A stretch of 64,000 nucleotides of DNA from QNYZ01 sp964577615 (GTDB lineage Bacteria > Desulfobacterota > Desulfobacteria > Desulfobacterales > QNYZ01): assembly GCA_964577615.1 (NCBI GenBank), contig CAZNZW010000007.1:8643-72642 (forward strand), written 5' to 3'. The translations under genes were made by a program, and so were the position numbers. Of the stretch, positions 53,107-62,234 are shown one piece after another; position 1 is the first letter of the stretch, and the number at the start of each line of letters is the position of its first letter. Under the pieces are notes generated by a model, which was not told the origin of the DNA, did not search any database, and saw nothing but the letters and a program-made list of their open reading frames with translations.

Positions 53107-54405
53107 CTATTGTCTTCCTCGCATTCTTCCGCCACCTCTTTTGAGAAACCCTTCATAATGGCGTGTCAACAGATGCGATTCTATCTGCCCCATTGTATCA
53201 ATAGCCACGCCAACAACAATCAACAAGGCCGTCCCTCCGAAATAGAAAGGGACATTAAACTTACTGATAAGAATGGAAGGGAGTACACATACAGCAGACA
53301 CGTAAATTGCCCCGCCTAGGGTAATCCGGGTGAGCACTCGATCAATGTATTCCGCCGTTCTTTTCCCCGGCCGGATACCTGGGATGAATCCACCATTTTT
53401 TTTCATATTATCGGCGACATCCTCAGGATTAAAAGTAATTGCCGTATAAAAATAACAGAAAAAGAAGATAAAACTGACATATAAGGCCGTATAAAACAGT
53501 CCACCCGGACGTAAGGATGCACTGACCGCTTTTACCCAGGGAACGTCGATAAAATTTGCAATCGTTGCTGGAAACATAATAATAGATGAAGCGAAAATCG
53601 GTGGTATAACACCGGAGGTATTGATCTTCAACGGCAAATGAGTACTTTGCCCACCATACATTTTTCGACCGACCATACGCTTGGCATATTGAACCGGTAT
53701 TCTACGCTGCCCCTGTTCCACATAAATAATAAAAGCGACAACTGCTACCATCATAACTAGTAATAGTAGCATTGCGAATACGCTGATTTCATTTGTTGAT
53801 AACAATCTAAAAGTATTTCCAATTGCCGCAGGCAGCCTGGCCACAATTCCTGCAAAAATAATCAGCGAAATACCATTACCGATTCCACGTTCGGTAATCT
53901 GCTCACCCAGCCACATGATAAAGGCCGTGCCGGCTGTTAACGTAATAACGGTCATAATTCGGAAGGGCCAGCCGGGAATCATGGCAACCCCCATCTTCTC
54001 CAGCCCGACGCTGATCCCGATGCCTTGAATAATACTCAAAACAACGGTGCCGTAACGCGTGTATTGTGTGATTTTTTTCTGACCCTGGGCCCCCTCTTTT
54101 TTTAATTCCTCGAGATACGGAATCACGACGGTAAGCAGTTGAAGAATAATTGAAGCGCTGATGTAGGGCATAATTCCCAAAGCGAAAACAGACAACCGCT
54201 GTAAAGCGCCGCCGGAAAACATGTTAAAGACGCCCAGAACAGTATCTTTATATCTTGCAAAAATATCGGCCAGCGCAGAACTGTCGATACCCGGTACCGG
54301 AATTGCCACTCCCACTCTGTAAATGGCTAAAAGGGCAATCGTAAATAAGATTCTACGTTTCAGCTCAGGAATTTTAAACAGGTTCTGAAAACCGTTTCCG
54401 ATCAT
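53107..54405 (-). CDS. secY: Protein translocase subunit SecY
   Basis: 432 residues, ten membrane helices. Landmarks: RRILFTIALLAIYRVGVAIPVPG for helix 1, the plug/helix 2 region FNMFSGGALQRLSVFALGIMPYISASII, GIGNGISLIIF, and the ribosome-contact loop RRIPVQYAKR. Pore of the Sec channel. Starts one base after rplO ends. Confidence 0.97.
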   Translation of the reverse strand: MIGNGFQNLFKIPELKRRILFTIALLAIYRVGVAIPVPGIDSSALADIFARYKDTVLGVFNMFSGGALQRLSVFALGIMPYISASIILQLLTVVIPYLEELKKEGAQGQKKITQYTRYGTVVLSIIQGIGISVGLEKMGVAMIPGWPFRIMTVITLTAGTAFIMWLGEQITERGIGNGISLIIFAGIVARLPAAIGNTFRLLSTNEISVFAMLLLLVMMVAVVAFIIYVEQGQRRIPVQYAKRMVGRKMYGGQSTHLPLKINTSGVIPPIFASSIIMFPATIANFIDVPWVKAVSASLRPGGLFYTALYVSFIFFFCYFYTAITFNPEDVADNMKKNGGFIPGIRPGKRTAEYIDRVLTRITLGGAIYVSAVCVLPSILISKFNVPFYFGGTALLIVVGVAIDTMGQIESHLLTRHYEGFLKRGGGRMRGRQ

Positions 54406-54846
54406 CTAAACAACCTCAATCGTTCCGCCATTATTTTCAATTTTTTCTCTGGCTGTCTGGCTGACTGCATTAACGCGAACAGTTAAGGATCGATCTATGT
54501 CACCATTTCCAAGCAACTTGATTCCATCTCTTCGTCCCTTAACAAGACCGGATCTGACCAAAGCGATTTCATCCACAACTGTGCCTGCCTCAAATCGACT
54601 TAAATCTGAAATATTTATCAAAGCAATTCGCTTTTTAAAAATATTTGTAAATCCCCGTTTAGGCAATCGTCGCTGAAGCGGCATCTGGCCGCCCTCAAAA
54701 CCGGGTCTCACGCCACCACCAGAGCGGCTGTTGCTGCCCTTATGTCCACGCCCGGATGTTTTCCCGAGGCCGGACCCAACGCCACGCCCCAGACGTTTTC
54801 GTTTACGTTTGGCACCCTTCGCTGGAGATAATTGATTCAATTGCAT
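54406..54846 (-). CDS. rplO: 50S ribosomal protein L15
   Basis: 146 residues: MQLNQLSPAKGAKRKRKRLG, the Gly/Arg-rich RGHKGSNSRSGGG region and a folded C-terminus. Four bases after rpmD. Confidence 0.97.
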   Translation of the reverse strand: MQLNQLSPAKGAKRKRKRLGRGVGSGLGKTSGRGHKGSNSRSGGGVRPGFEGGQMPLQRRLPKRGFTNIFKKRIALINISDLSRFEAGTVVDEIALVRSGLVKGRRDGIKLLGNGDIDRSLTVRVNAVSQTAREKIENNGGTIEVV

Positions 54847-54850
54847 TATT

Positions 54851-55030
54851 TTACTCCTCTATCCGGACCAGGTGTGAAACAGTATTAATCATGCCCCTGA
54901 TTTCCGGCGTATCCAGCAGGGTGACTGTTTTGTTCATTTTTGTCAGACCCATGCCCTTAAGAACACGACGATGCTTGTCCGGTCTACCAATCATACTTTT
55001 AATCAATTTTACTTTGACTTTTTCAGACAT
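54851..55030 (-). CDS. rpmD: 50S ribosomal protein L30
   Basis: 59 residues, below the usual gene-finder cut-off: MSEKVKVKLIKSMIGRPDKH, then LKGMGLTKMNKTVTLLDTPEIRGMI. Typical L30 length and place between rpsE and rplO. Confidence 0.95.
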   Translation of the reverse strand: MSEKVKVKLIKSMIGRPDKHRRVLKGMGLTKMNKTVTLLDTPEIRGMINTVSHLVRIEE

Positions 55031-55051
55031 GGAACCAATATCCTCTGCTGA

Positions 55052-55546
55052 TTATAGTTCACTCACATTCATACCACGGCTCTTGGCAACTTCTTCAGGG
55101 CTCCGCAGTTGAGACAGTCCCTCTATTGTAGCCTTAACCACATTATGAGAATTATGGGATCCCATGCATTTTGTCAGGATATTCTGAACCCCGACAGCTT
55201 CAAGTACAGCGCGAACCGCGCCGCCAGCAATCAGTCCCGTGCCCTCTGCGGCCGGTTTCAGGAGAACACGTCCGGCACCGAAATGGCCGATGACTTTATA
55301 TGGGATCGTTCCTTCCATCAGGGGAACATCAATCATATTCTTTTTCGCTTTTTCGACACCCTTACGGATTGCCTCTGGAACTTCACCGGCTTTTCCGAGA
55401 CCATAACCAACCTTTCCCTTGCCGTCTCCCACCACAACGATAGCACCAAAGCTAAACCGTCTGCCACCTTTTACTACCTTGGCGACTCGGTTAATATTGA
55501 CGACTTTATCGATTAACAGGTTTTCTTCAGTATCTCGTTTATACAA
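55052..55546 (-). CDS. rpsE: 30S ribosomal protein S5
   Basis: 164 residues: NINRVAKVVKGGRRFSFGAI, then GKAGEVPEAIRKGVEKAKKN and the C-terminal GTGLIAGGAVRAVLE. Needed for translational accuracy. Confidence 0.97.
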   Translation of the reverse strand: MYKRDTEENLLIDKVVNINRVAKVVKGGRRFSFGAIVVVGDGKGKVGYGLGKAGEVPEAIRKGVEKAKKNMIDVPLMEGTIPYKVIGHFGAGRVLLKPAAEGTGLIAGGAVRAVLEAVGVQNILTKCMGSHNSHNVVKATIEGLSQLRSPEEVAKSRGMNVSEL

Positions 55547-55614
55547 CCGCTTGCCTCCGTTTGGTATCTAAATTATCAAATTGCCCTTAACTGATGAAAT
55601 ATGATTGCAATTAT

Positions 55615-55986
55615 TTAAAAAGAAAGCCCGGCTTTACGCGCACCATCCGATAGAGATTTAACCCGACCATGGTATTGGAACCCACATCGGTCAAAAACCA
55701 CTTTTTTAACCCCTTTTGCAACGGCTCTCTCGCCAATCGTCTTTCCGATGAGTTCAGCCCTGGCTATTTTTCCCTTGGTATCTGTCAAAAGCGCCTGTAT
55801 TTCTTTCTCAACACTTCCTGCAGCCGCGATCGTTTTACCGGTCGAGTCGTCTACCACCTGCGCATATATATGCTTTGAGCTACGGAATACACATAACCGG
55901 GGTTGCTCAGCAGTCCCCGTTATTTTTTTTCTGATTCTCTTTTTTCTTTTTATACGGGCATCTTTTCTTTTCTCAAGTTTCCCCAT
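55615..55986 (-). CDS. rplR: 50S ribosomal protein L18
   Basis: 123 residues: KRKKRIRKKITGTAEQPRLC and the FDRCGFQYHGRVKSLSDGAR end, which contacts 5S rRNA. Strongly Lys/Arg-rich start. Confidence 0.97.
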   Translation of the reverse strand: MGKLEKRKDARIKRKKRIRKKITGTAEQPRLCVFRSSKHIYAQVVDDSTGKTIAAAGSVEKEIQALLTDTKGKIARAELIGKTIGERAVAKGVKKVVFDRCGFQYHGRVKSLSDGARKAGLSF

Positions 55987-56067
55987 AATATTTCACCTTT
56001 GTTCTTACCTTTTTACAACTTCTGCCTGCAAAAATTTATTAGACCGCCACAATAAAAATACTATCAA

Positions 56068-56607
56068 TCAGGCCGCGCCGGTCTTGCCGGCTTTTCGCTG
56101 GATTCTCTCTTCAGCATATTTAATTCCCTTGCCTTTATAAGGTTCCGGGGGCCTCAGACGGCGGATAGCGGCAGCAGCATGTCCAATTTTTTCTTTATCA
56201 ATCCCCGTCAGTTTGATGGTATTTTTTTTATCTACAGTTGCGCTGATTCCTTCTGGTAAAATGAAATCAACTGGATTGGAAAAACCGATATTCAAATTAA
56301 GTGTTTGACCGCTGATTGTGGCTCTGTAGCCGATTCCATTAATTTCAAGGACGCGTTCAAATCCTTTATTGACACCGATAACCATATTGTTCACCAGGGA
56401 CCGGGTCAACCCCTGCATTGCACGATTTTCCCTTGTCTGCTTATCTATACAAACTTCAATCGTTTCCGGTTTAATATCAAGTCCAACGCTGGGATGGATT
56501 GTCCTCGTCAGCGTGCCATTGGGGCCCGTTATTGAAATTACACCATCTTTCCATGCAATTTTTGTATTCGGGGGTATCTCTATTGGTTTTTTACCGACGC
56601 GTGACAT
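56068..56607 (-). CDS. rplF: 50S ribosomal protein L6
   Basis: 179 residues: MSRVGKKPIEIPPNTKI, GVNKGFERVLEINGIGYRA and the C-terminal RLRPPEPYKGKGIKY motif. Near the sarcin-ricin loop. Confidence 0.97.
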   Translation of the reverse strand: MSRVGKKPIEIPPNTKIAWKDGVISITGPNGTLTRTIHPSVGLDIKPETIEVCIDKQTRENRAMQGLTRSLVNNMVIGVNKGFERVLEINGIGYRATISGQTLNLNIGFSNPVDFILPEGISATVDKKNTIKLTGIDKEKIGHAAAAIRRLRPPEPYKGKGIKYAEERIQRKAGKTGAA

Positions 56608-56664
56608 TGACCACTCTCCTTGCTCCCCTTAAGGGTATATCCATGCTTCTGTTATCAAACACGG

Positions 56665-57063
56665 CTACCATACATGACACAAAATTTCCCCGCCGATATT
56701 CTCGCGACGGGCCAATTTGTCTGTCATAATGCCTTTGGAAGTTGACAAAACAGCAATTCCCAAACCATTTAAAACCGACGGGATCTGATTTCCCTTCACA
56801 TATACACGCCGGCTCGGCTTGCTGATTCTTTGAATCCCATAGATAGTATGACGATGGTCCGGATTATATTTCAGGTATACGCGCAAAACGCCCTGTTTAT
56901 CATCGCTCATAAATTTGTAATCGCGGACATATCCCTCGGATTTAAGAACCTTCGCAATTTCTATTTTTAATCGAGAGCCTGGAATATCAACGCTTTTAAA
57001 TTTTGCTTTACCAGCATTCCGAACTCGGGTCAGCATGTCCGCGATGGGATCGCTCATCGCCAT
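56665..57063 (-). CDS. rpsH: 30S ribosomal protein S8
   Basis: 132 residues: SDPIADMLTRVRNAGKAKF and the C-terminal STSKGIMTDKLARRENIGGE. GGAGA is six bases before ATG 57063. S8 also acts as translational repressor of the spc operon in E. coli. Confidence 0.97.
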   Translation of the reverse strand: MAMSDPIADMLTRVRNAGKAKFKSVDIPGSRLKIEIAKVLKSEGYVRDYKFMSDDKQGVLRVYLKYNPDHRHTIYGIQRISKPSRRVYVKGNQIPSVLNGLGIAVLSTSKGIMTDKLARRENIGGEILCHVW

Positions 57064-57136
57064 GATAGTCTCCGTAATATTATTAATTATGAAACAATAA
57101 CCGCAAAAAGCGGCAAACCTTTAAAAATTTATTGGA

Positions 57137-57322
57137 TTACCAACTGGATTTTACCACACCGGGCAGACTTCCCTGGGAAGCTAAATTCCGAAAGCAAATC
57201 CGGCAAATACCAAACTTTCTTATATACGCACGGGATCGACCGCACATGGGGCACCGGTTATACTTTCGGACCTTAAACTTCGGATCTTTTTTAGCCTTCT
57301 CTTTTAAAGCCTGCCTAGCCAA
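57137..57322 (-). CDS. rpsN: 30S ribosomal protein S14, zinc-binding short form
   Basis: 61 residues. Short type Z S14 with four Cys: NRCPMCGRSRAYIRKFG followed by CRICFRNLASQG. This is the zinc-dependent form. Its stop is just downstream of SLPGVVKSSW. Confidence 0.97.
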   Translation of the reverse strand: MARQALKEKAKKDPKFKVRKYNRCPMCGRSRAYIRKFGICRICFRNLASQGSLPGVVKSSW

Positions 57323-57425
57323 ATCATTCCCTCCCTTTGGACACTTATTCTGTGTCGTCTTTTTGCACCTTAAATCTATTCAGATAATTATATTTTAATT
57401 ATTAAATCACGCAACCATATTTAAT

Positions 57426-57977
57426 TTATGCAAATTCATAATTTTTAAATGGCATTCCCATAAGTTTTAACAATGCCCGTCCCTCTTCATCCGTTCGGGC
57501 CGTCGTAATGCATGAAATATTGAGTCCCTTTATTTTATCAATTTTATCGTAATCAATTTCGGGAAAAATAATCTGTTCTTTAATGCCGAGCGTATAGTTA
57601 CCATGTCCGTCAAAGCCTTTAGGAGAAATCCCCCTGAAATCTCTTACCCGAGGTAACGCAACATTAACCAATTTGTCAAAAAAATCATACATCCGGCTAC
57701 GCCGAAGCGTAACGGAACATCCGATAGGCATCCCCTCGCGTAATTTAAAAGCGGCGATCGATTTTTTGGCGCGGGTAATCATCGGTTTTTGACCGGAAAT
57801 CAGCGTCATTTCCTCGACCGCTGAATCCAGGATTTTAATATTCTGAATGGCTTCGCCAAGGCCCATGTTAAGAACGACCTTTACAAGTTTAGGCGTCTCC
57901 ATTGGGTTTTTATATCCAAAATGATCAATCAATTGAGATTTCAGATTGGATTCGTAGTAAGTTTTAAGCTTAGACAT
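57426..57977 (-). CDS. rplE: 50S ribosomal protein L5
   Basis: 183 residues (usually 179): PKLVKVVLNMGLGEAIQN, SGQKPMITRAKKSIAAFKLR and RVRDFRGISPKGFDGHGNY. 5S rRNA-binding protein. Confidence 0.97.
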   Translation of the reverse strand: MSKLKTYYESNLKSQLIDHFGYKNPMETPKLVKVVLNMGLGEAIQNIKILDSAVEEMTLISGQKPMITRAKKSIAAFKLREGMPIGCSVTLRRSRMYDFFDKLVNVALPRVRDFRGISPKGFDGHGNYTLGIKEQIIFPEIDYDKIDKIKGLNISCITTARTDEEGRALLKLMGMPFKNYEFA

Positions 57978-57988
57978 AATACGTCCTT

Positions 57989-58318
57989 TTATACATCAAT
58001 AATTTCATCGCACAGACCGCAAATCCGAACGTTCTTACCATCTTCTAGCCGTTTGCGCTTGATGCGTGTCGGTTGAACACATTTTCCACATAAAAGCATA
58101 ACATTTGCCCAATGAATCAACCCTTCAGTTTCAACAATACCGCCCTGCCGATTCTGTGCGCCAGGTCGTGTGTGCTTCTTAATAATATTTACATTTTCAA
58201 CGAGAACTCTTCTCTTCTTGCGATCAATTTTAAGAATTTTACCGATTTTACCACGGTCTTTACCGGTAATGACTTTTACTTTATCATCTTTTTTGAAACG
58301 ACATTTATTTATTGACAT
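57989..58318 (-). CDS. rplX: 50S ribosomal protein L24 with extra CxxC pairs
   Basis: 109 residues from ATG 58318 with GGAG eight bases ahead; a longer open frame upstream is not family-like. KOW motif in VKVITGKDRGKIGKILKID. The C-terminal part has CGKC and CGLC, about 30 residues apart, which could form a zinc ribbon (many bacterial L24 proteins lack these Cys). Confidence 0.95.
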   Translation of the reverse strand: MSINKCRFKKDDKVKVITGKDRGKIGKILKIDRKKRRVLVENVNIIKKHTRPGAQNRQGGIVETEGLIHWANVMLLCGKCVQPTRIKRKRLEDGKNVRICGLCDEIIDV

Positions 58319-58365
58319 GATTTCGTCTCCATTGGGCGCCATCAAATTTTTAACTCTAAGGAAAC

Positions 58366-58734
58366 CTATAATACTTCAGGCGCCAGCGAGATGATTTTCA
58401 TAAATTTCTTTGCACGTAATTCTCTCGCCACCGGGCCAAAAATACGCGTTCCAATTGGTTCGCGCTGGTTATTAATCAATACTGCCGAGTTTTCATCGAA
58501 TCGAATCAATGAGCCGTCCGGTCGACGAATTTCTTTTTTCGTCCGCACGACAACCGCCTTGAGGACATCGCCCTTTTTTACTTTCGAATTGGGCAGCGCG
58601 ACCTTAACGGTCACAACTATGATATCCCCAATCCCCGCATATCGACGACGTGACCCGCCCAGGACCTTTATACAGTACAATTCCTTGGCACCGGAATTGT
58701 CCGCTACCGTCAATCTTGTTTCTGATTGAATCAT
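58366..58734 (-). CDS. rplN: 50S ribosomal protein L14
   Basis: 122 residues, canonical: MIQSETRLTVADNSGAKEL, VRTKKEIRRPDGSLIRFDEN and the C-terminal RELRAKKFMKIISLAPEVL. Interface protein. Confidence 0.98.
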   Translation of the reverse strand: MIQSETRLTVADNSGAKELYCIKVLGGSRRRYAGIGDIIVVTVKVALPNSKVKKGDVLKAVVVRTKKEIRRPDGSLIRFDENSAVLINNQREPIGTRIFGPVARELRAKKFMKIISLAPEVL

Positions 58735-58757
58735 CGTTTCGTTCCTTGTGTAACGTT

Positions 58758-59015
58758 TTAAACCGCTTTTTCGACGATTCGACTAACTCGCCATCGTTTC
58801 GAGCGACTAATCGGTCTCGATTCAGTGATGAGTACTTTATCACCTATCCCGCATAAATTTTTCTCATCATGCGCAGCAAATTTAGCTCGCCGACGAATAT
58901 ATTTTTTATACAATTTGTGTTTAACCAGTCTTTCAACCTGAACGGTTACCGATTTATCCATCTTATCACTGACAACCGTTCCGACCATCTGTCGCTTTTT
59001 TTTGCTACCATTCAT
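58758..59015 (-). CDS. rpsQ: 30S ribosomal protein S17
   Basis: 85 residues: QMVGTVVSDKMDKSVTVQVE and GDKVLITESRPISRSKRWR. Early 16S rRNA-binding protein. Confidence 0.97.
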   Translation of the reverse strand: MNGSKKKRQMVGTVVSDKMDKSVTVQVERLVKHKLYKKYIRRRAKFAAHDEKNLCGIGDKVLITESRPISRSKRWRVSRIVEKAV

Positions 59016-59045
59016 GGTATAATTACTTTCCTTCTATTTCCTGCT

Positions 59046-59231
59046 TTAATCGGATTCGCGAATAATCGTTTTGATGCGCGCAATGTCACGTCGCGTTTCC
59101 GTCATTTTACGCGGATTTTCCAGTTGTCCGATTTCATGCTGAAAGCGTAAATTAAACAGCGATTGTTTCAGATCGACCAGTTTTGCCTGACGTTCGTCCC
59201 GACTCATATCTCGGATCTCGCCACTCTTCAT
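59046..59231 (-). CDS. rpmC: 50S ribosomal protein L29
   Basis: 61 residues, two-helix protein: EIRDMSRDERQAKLVDLKQS and the QLENPRKMTETRRDIARIKT end. Its start shares a base with the rplP stop. Sits at the nascent-chain exit. Confidence 0.96.
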   Translation of the reverse strand: MKSGEIRDMSRDERQAKLVDLKQSLFNLRFQHEIGQLENPRKMTETRRDIARIKTIIRESD

Positions 59232-59644
59232 TAGACACCGCCTCTCTCAATAAATCTTGTTTTCAGCGGTAACTTATATGCCGCAAGCCTCAAAGCTTCC
59301 ATGGCCATTTCTCTTGAAACGCCCTCCATTTCATAAAGAACCCGGCCGGGCTTAATAACAGCAACCCATGCTTCAGGTGGCCCTTTCCCCTTTCCCATCC
59401 GTACTTCCGCTGGTTTTTTGGTGATGGGTTTATCGGGAAAAATCCGGATCCATATTTTACCGCCACGCTTGACGCGTCGTGTCATGGCAATACGCGCGGA
59501 TTCTATCTGCCGGGAACTGATATACCCACTTTCCAGCGCCTGCAGGCCGTAATAGCCATAGTTCAAGCTACTGCCGCGATGGGCCATCCCCTTCATTCGG
59601 CCGCGCTGTTGTTTACGAAATTTTACTTTCTTGGGACTTAGCAT
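59231..59644 (-). CDS. rplP: 50S ribosomal protein L16
   Basis: 137 residues: MLSPKKVKFRKQQRGRMKGM and the MGKGKGPPEAWVAVIKPGR motif close to the A site. Canonical length. Confidence 0.97.
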   Translation of the reverse strand: MLSPKKVKFRKQQRGRMKGMAHRGSSLNYGYYGLQALESGYISSRQIESARIAMTRRVKRGGKIWIRIFPDKPITKKPAEVRMGKGKGPPEAWVAVIKPGRVLYEMEGVSREMAMEALRLAAYKLPLKTRFIERGGV

Positions 59645-59670
59645 TATCTATTTCTCCAAATATCTACCAA

Positions 59671-60324
59671 CTATTTTCGACCGCCAGACGTCTTCTCGTC
59701 TTTCAGTATTTCACCTTTGAAAATAAAAACTTTAACACCGATGGCGCCGTAAGTTGTACGCGCCGTGACGATACCGTAATCAATATCCGCCCGTAACGTA
59801 TGAAGCGGAATCCTTCCTTCTTTATATACCTCGGTCCGGGCCATTTCGGCTCCCCCAAGGCGTCCGGCGCAGATTATTTTTATCCCTTCCGCACCAAATC
59901 TCATTGCGGATGCGATCCCCCGTTTCATAGCCCGGCGAAAAGCCACTCTTTTTTCAAGTTGCTGAGCAACATTTTCAGCAACCAGCTGCGCATCGGTCTC
60001 GGTCTTTCTTACCTCTTTGATATCGATCAGGACTTCCCGGGAAATCTTTTTTTCAAGTTCCTTTTTGAGCAGTTCTATTTCCGATCCTTTTTTCCCAATG
60101 ATAATACCCGGCCTTGCTGCATGTATTCGCAATCGAATCCGCTTGGAGGACCGCTCAATTTCAATCTTTGAAATCCCGGCGTGCTTTAGTTTCTTTTTTA
60201 TGAAACGACGCAGTTCAAAATCTTCCAGGATATATTCAGCGTATTTTTTATCAGAATACCACCGTGATTCCCAGGTTTTTACAATGCCTAACCTTAGTCC
60301 GATTGGATTTACTTTCTGGCCCAA
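59671..60324 (-). CDS. rpsC: 30S ribosomal protein S3
   Basis: 217 residues: MGQKVNPIGLRLGIVKTWES, KH domain with PGIIIGKKGSEIELLKKE, and GRLGGAEMARTEVYKEGR. mRNA-entry helicase component. Confidence 0.97.
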   Translation of the reverse strand: MGQKVNPIGLRLGIVKTWESRWYSDKKYAEYILEDFELRRFIKKKLKHAGISKIEIERSSKRIRLRIHAARPGIIIGKKGSEIELLKKELEKKISREVLIDIKEVRKTETDAQLVAENVAQQLEKRVAFRRAMKRGIASAMRFGAEGIKIICAGRLGGAEMARTEVYKEGRIPLHTLRADIDYGIVTARTTYGAIGVKVFIFKGEILKDEKTSGGRK

Positions 60325-60337
60325 ACTAACCCCTCCT

Positions 60338-60685
60338 CTAGGCTGACTCAGCAGCTAAAATAACGGTAATATGGCTGGTTCTTTTTAAAATACGGGTACC
60401 CCGTCCACGAGCACGCGCTTTGAACCGTTTCAAAGTCGGGCCCTGATCTGCGGTGATATTTTTGATCACCAGATCGTCAATATCAAGGTCATGGTTGGCT
60501 TCCGCATTGGCCACGGCTGAATTGAGAACTTTTTCTACCAGACGCGCCGCTTTCTGTGGCATAAAATGTAATCGATTAATGCCCTCTTCAACGGGTATAT
60601 TTTTCACCGAGCCAATAATTTTATGTATTTTCCGCGGCGATATTCGTTCATAACGAGCCACCGCTCTCACTTCAAGTCCAGCCAT
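60338..60685 (-). CDS. rplV: 50S ribosomal protein L22
   Basis: 115 residues: RYERISPRKIHKIIGSVKN and the beta-hairpin RFKARARGRGTRILKRTSHI that lines the exit tunnel. Confidence 0.97.
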   Translation of the reverse strand: MAGLEVRAVARYERISPRKIHKIIGSVKNIPVEEGINRLHFMPQKAARLVEKVLNSAVANAEANHDLDIDDLVIKNITADQGPTLKRFKARARGRGTRILKRTSHITVILAAESA

Positions 60686-60709
60686 TCTTACCGCCTCCCC
60701 TTACAGCGA

Positions 60710-60988
60710 TTATCTTACCTTGGATTTTCTGTCACCCGCATGACCAAAAAAGGTCCGCGTAGGTGAAAATTCGCCGAGTTTATGCCCGACCATGTCTTCG
60801 GAAACAAAAACCGGAATAAATTTTCTTCCATTATGTACCGCCAGCGTAAAACCAACCATTTCCGGAATGATGGTAGATCTCCGTGACCAGGTCTTTATGA
60901 CCTGCTTACTGGATGTTTGCTGCGCTCTCGTCACTTTGTCCAGCAAATGAGAATCAATAAAGGGCCCTTTTTTCAACGATCGTGGCAT
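60710..60988 (-). CDS. rpsS: 30S ribosomal protein S19
   Basis: 92 residues: MPRSLKKGPFIDSHLLDKV and HKLGEFSPTRTFFGHAGDRK. Canonical. Confidence 0.97.
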   Translation of the reverse strand: MPRSLKKGPFIDSHLLDKVTRAQQTSSKQVIKTWSRRSTIIPEMVGFTLAVHNGRKFIPVFVSEDMVGHKLGEFSPTRTFFGHAGDRKSKVR

Positions 60989-61058
60989 AATGTCTCCCTA
61001 AATCCTTAACACGGGCATGCGTCCCGGCTTCCCCGGAAATCCGTAATATGCCCGGATA

Positions 61059-61886
61059 TTACTTTTTATTTCGCCTCTTTACAATGTAACGATCGCTACG
61101 CTTATTCTTCCGCGTACGATATCCCTTGGCCGGGGTTCCCCAGGGTGAGCATGGATGCCGCCCGCCCGATGATCGCCCCTCGCCTCCGCCCATGGGGTGA
61201 TCCACCGGGTTCATTGCGACACCACGAACTTTCGGTCGTTTACCCAGCCATCTTTTCCGCCCGGCCTTGCCCAACGAAAGATTCTCGTGCATCACATTGC
61301 CAAGCTGCCCAACGGTGGCATGACAGTTTCCAAGTATCATACGAACCTCACCTGAAGGCAATTTGACAAGCGCATACTTGCCTTCTTTAGCCATCAGTTG
61401 AGAATAGGTCCCGGCGCTTCTCACTATTTGTCCGCCACGTCCGATCCTGAGTTCAATATTGTGAATGTGTGTTCCCAAAGGAATTTTATTCAGTGGCAAC
61501 GTATTTCCTGGCCGGATATCCGCATCCGGTCCACTTAAAACAGTATCCCCCACCATCAATTTCTGTGGCGCCAGAATATATCGTTTTTCCCCGTCGACAT
61601 AATGCAGCAAAGCGATTCTTGCCGACCGATTCGGGTCATATTCAATGGCCGCAACTTTGGCCGGAATCCCTGTCTTATCCCGTTTGAAATCAATTACCCT
61701 GTAATGTCGTTTGTGACCGCCACCTTTATGCCGGCTTGTGACACGGCCGTTATTATTCCGGCCGCCAGTAGACCGAATCGGTTTCAGCAGTGATTTTTCA
61801 GGTGCTTTTTTGCTGATTTCTTCAAACGTGTGGTATGTTTGAAAACGTCGGCCCGGCGATGTTGGTTTTACCTTCTTAATAGCCAT
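61059..61886 (-). CDS. rplB: 50S ribosomal protein L2
   Basis: 275 residues from ATG 61886 (AGAGA six bases ahead; another ATG lies two codons upstream). AIKKVKPTSPGRRFQTYHTF, RHKGGGHKRHYRVIDFKR and the catalytic-centre region NPVDHPMGGGEGRSSGGRHP. Binds 23S near the peptidyl transferase centre. Confidence 0.97.
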   Translation of the reverse strand: MAIKKVKPTSPGRRFQTYHTFEEISKKAPEKSLLKPIRSTGGRNNNGRVTSRHKGGGHKRHYRVIDFKRDKTGIPAKVAAIEYDPNRSARIALLHYVDGEKRYILAPQKLMVGDTVLSGPDADIRPGNTLPLNKIPLGTHIHNIELRIGRGGQIVRSAGTYSQLMAKEGKYALVKLPSGEVRMILGNCHATVGQLGNVMHENLSLGKAGRKRWLGKRPKVRGVAMNPVDHPMGGGEGRSSGGRHPCSPWGTPAKGYRTRKNKRSDRYIVKRRNKK

Positions 61887-61946
61887 AATCATTCTCTGGT
61901 TTGATCTTTATTAATTTTATTAACCGAATTTCCCAAAACGGGAAGC

Positions 61947-62234
61947 TTACGCCCCTTCAAAGAACTCAATTCTTTCACCAGCCATCAGCGTCACCACCGC
62001 CTTTTTCCAACTTCGCCGCCGTCCGAGTACCCTACCCCTGCGTTTGAGTTTTCCTCTGACATGCAGGGTCTTGACTGCAGAGACCCTCACATTGAACACT
62101 TCTTCAATGGCGCGCTTGATTTCAACTCTGTTGGCTTTCGGCGCCACTTCAAAGGAGAATTGATTCAGCGACTCCTTCTGGTTGGTCGTCTTTTCGGTGA
62201 TAATCGGCCGCCTGATAATATCATGTGCAATCAT
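61947..62234 (-). CDS. rplW: 50S ribosomal protein L23
   Basis: 95 residues: IIRRPIITEKTTNQKESLNQ and the extended loop VRGKLKRRGRVLGRRRSWKK. Docking site for trigger factor and SRP. Start overlaps the rplD stop by four bases. Confidence 0.97.
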   Translation of the reverse strand: MIAHDIIRRPIITEKTTNQKESLNQFSFEVAPKANRVEIKRAIEEVFNVRVSAVKTLHVRGKLKRRGRVLGRRRSWKKAVVTLMAGERIEFFEGA

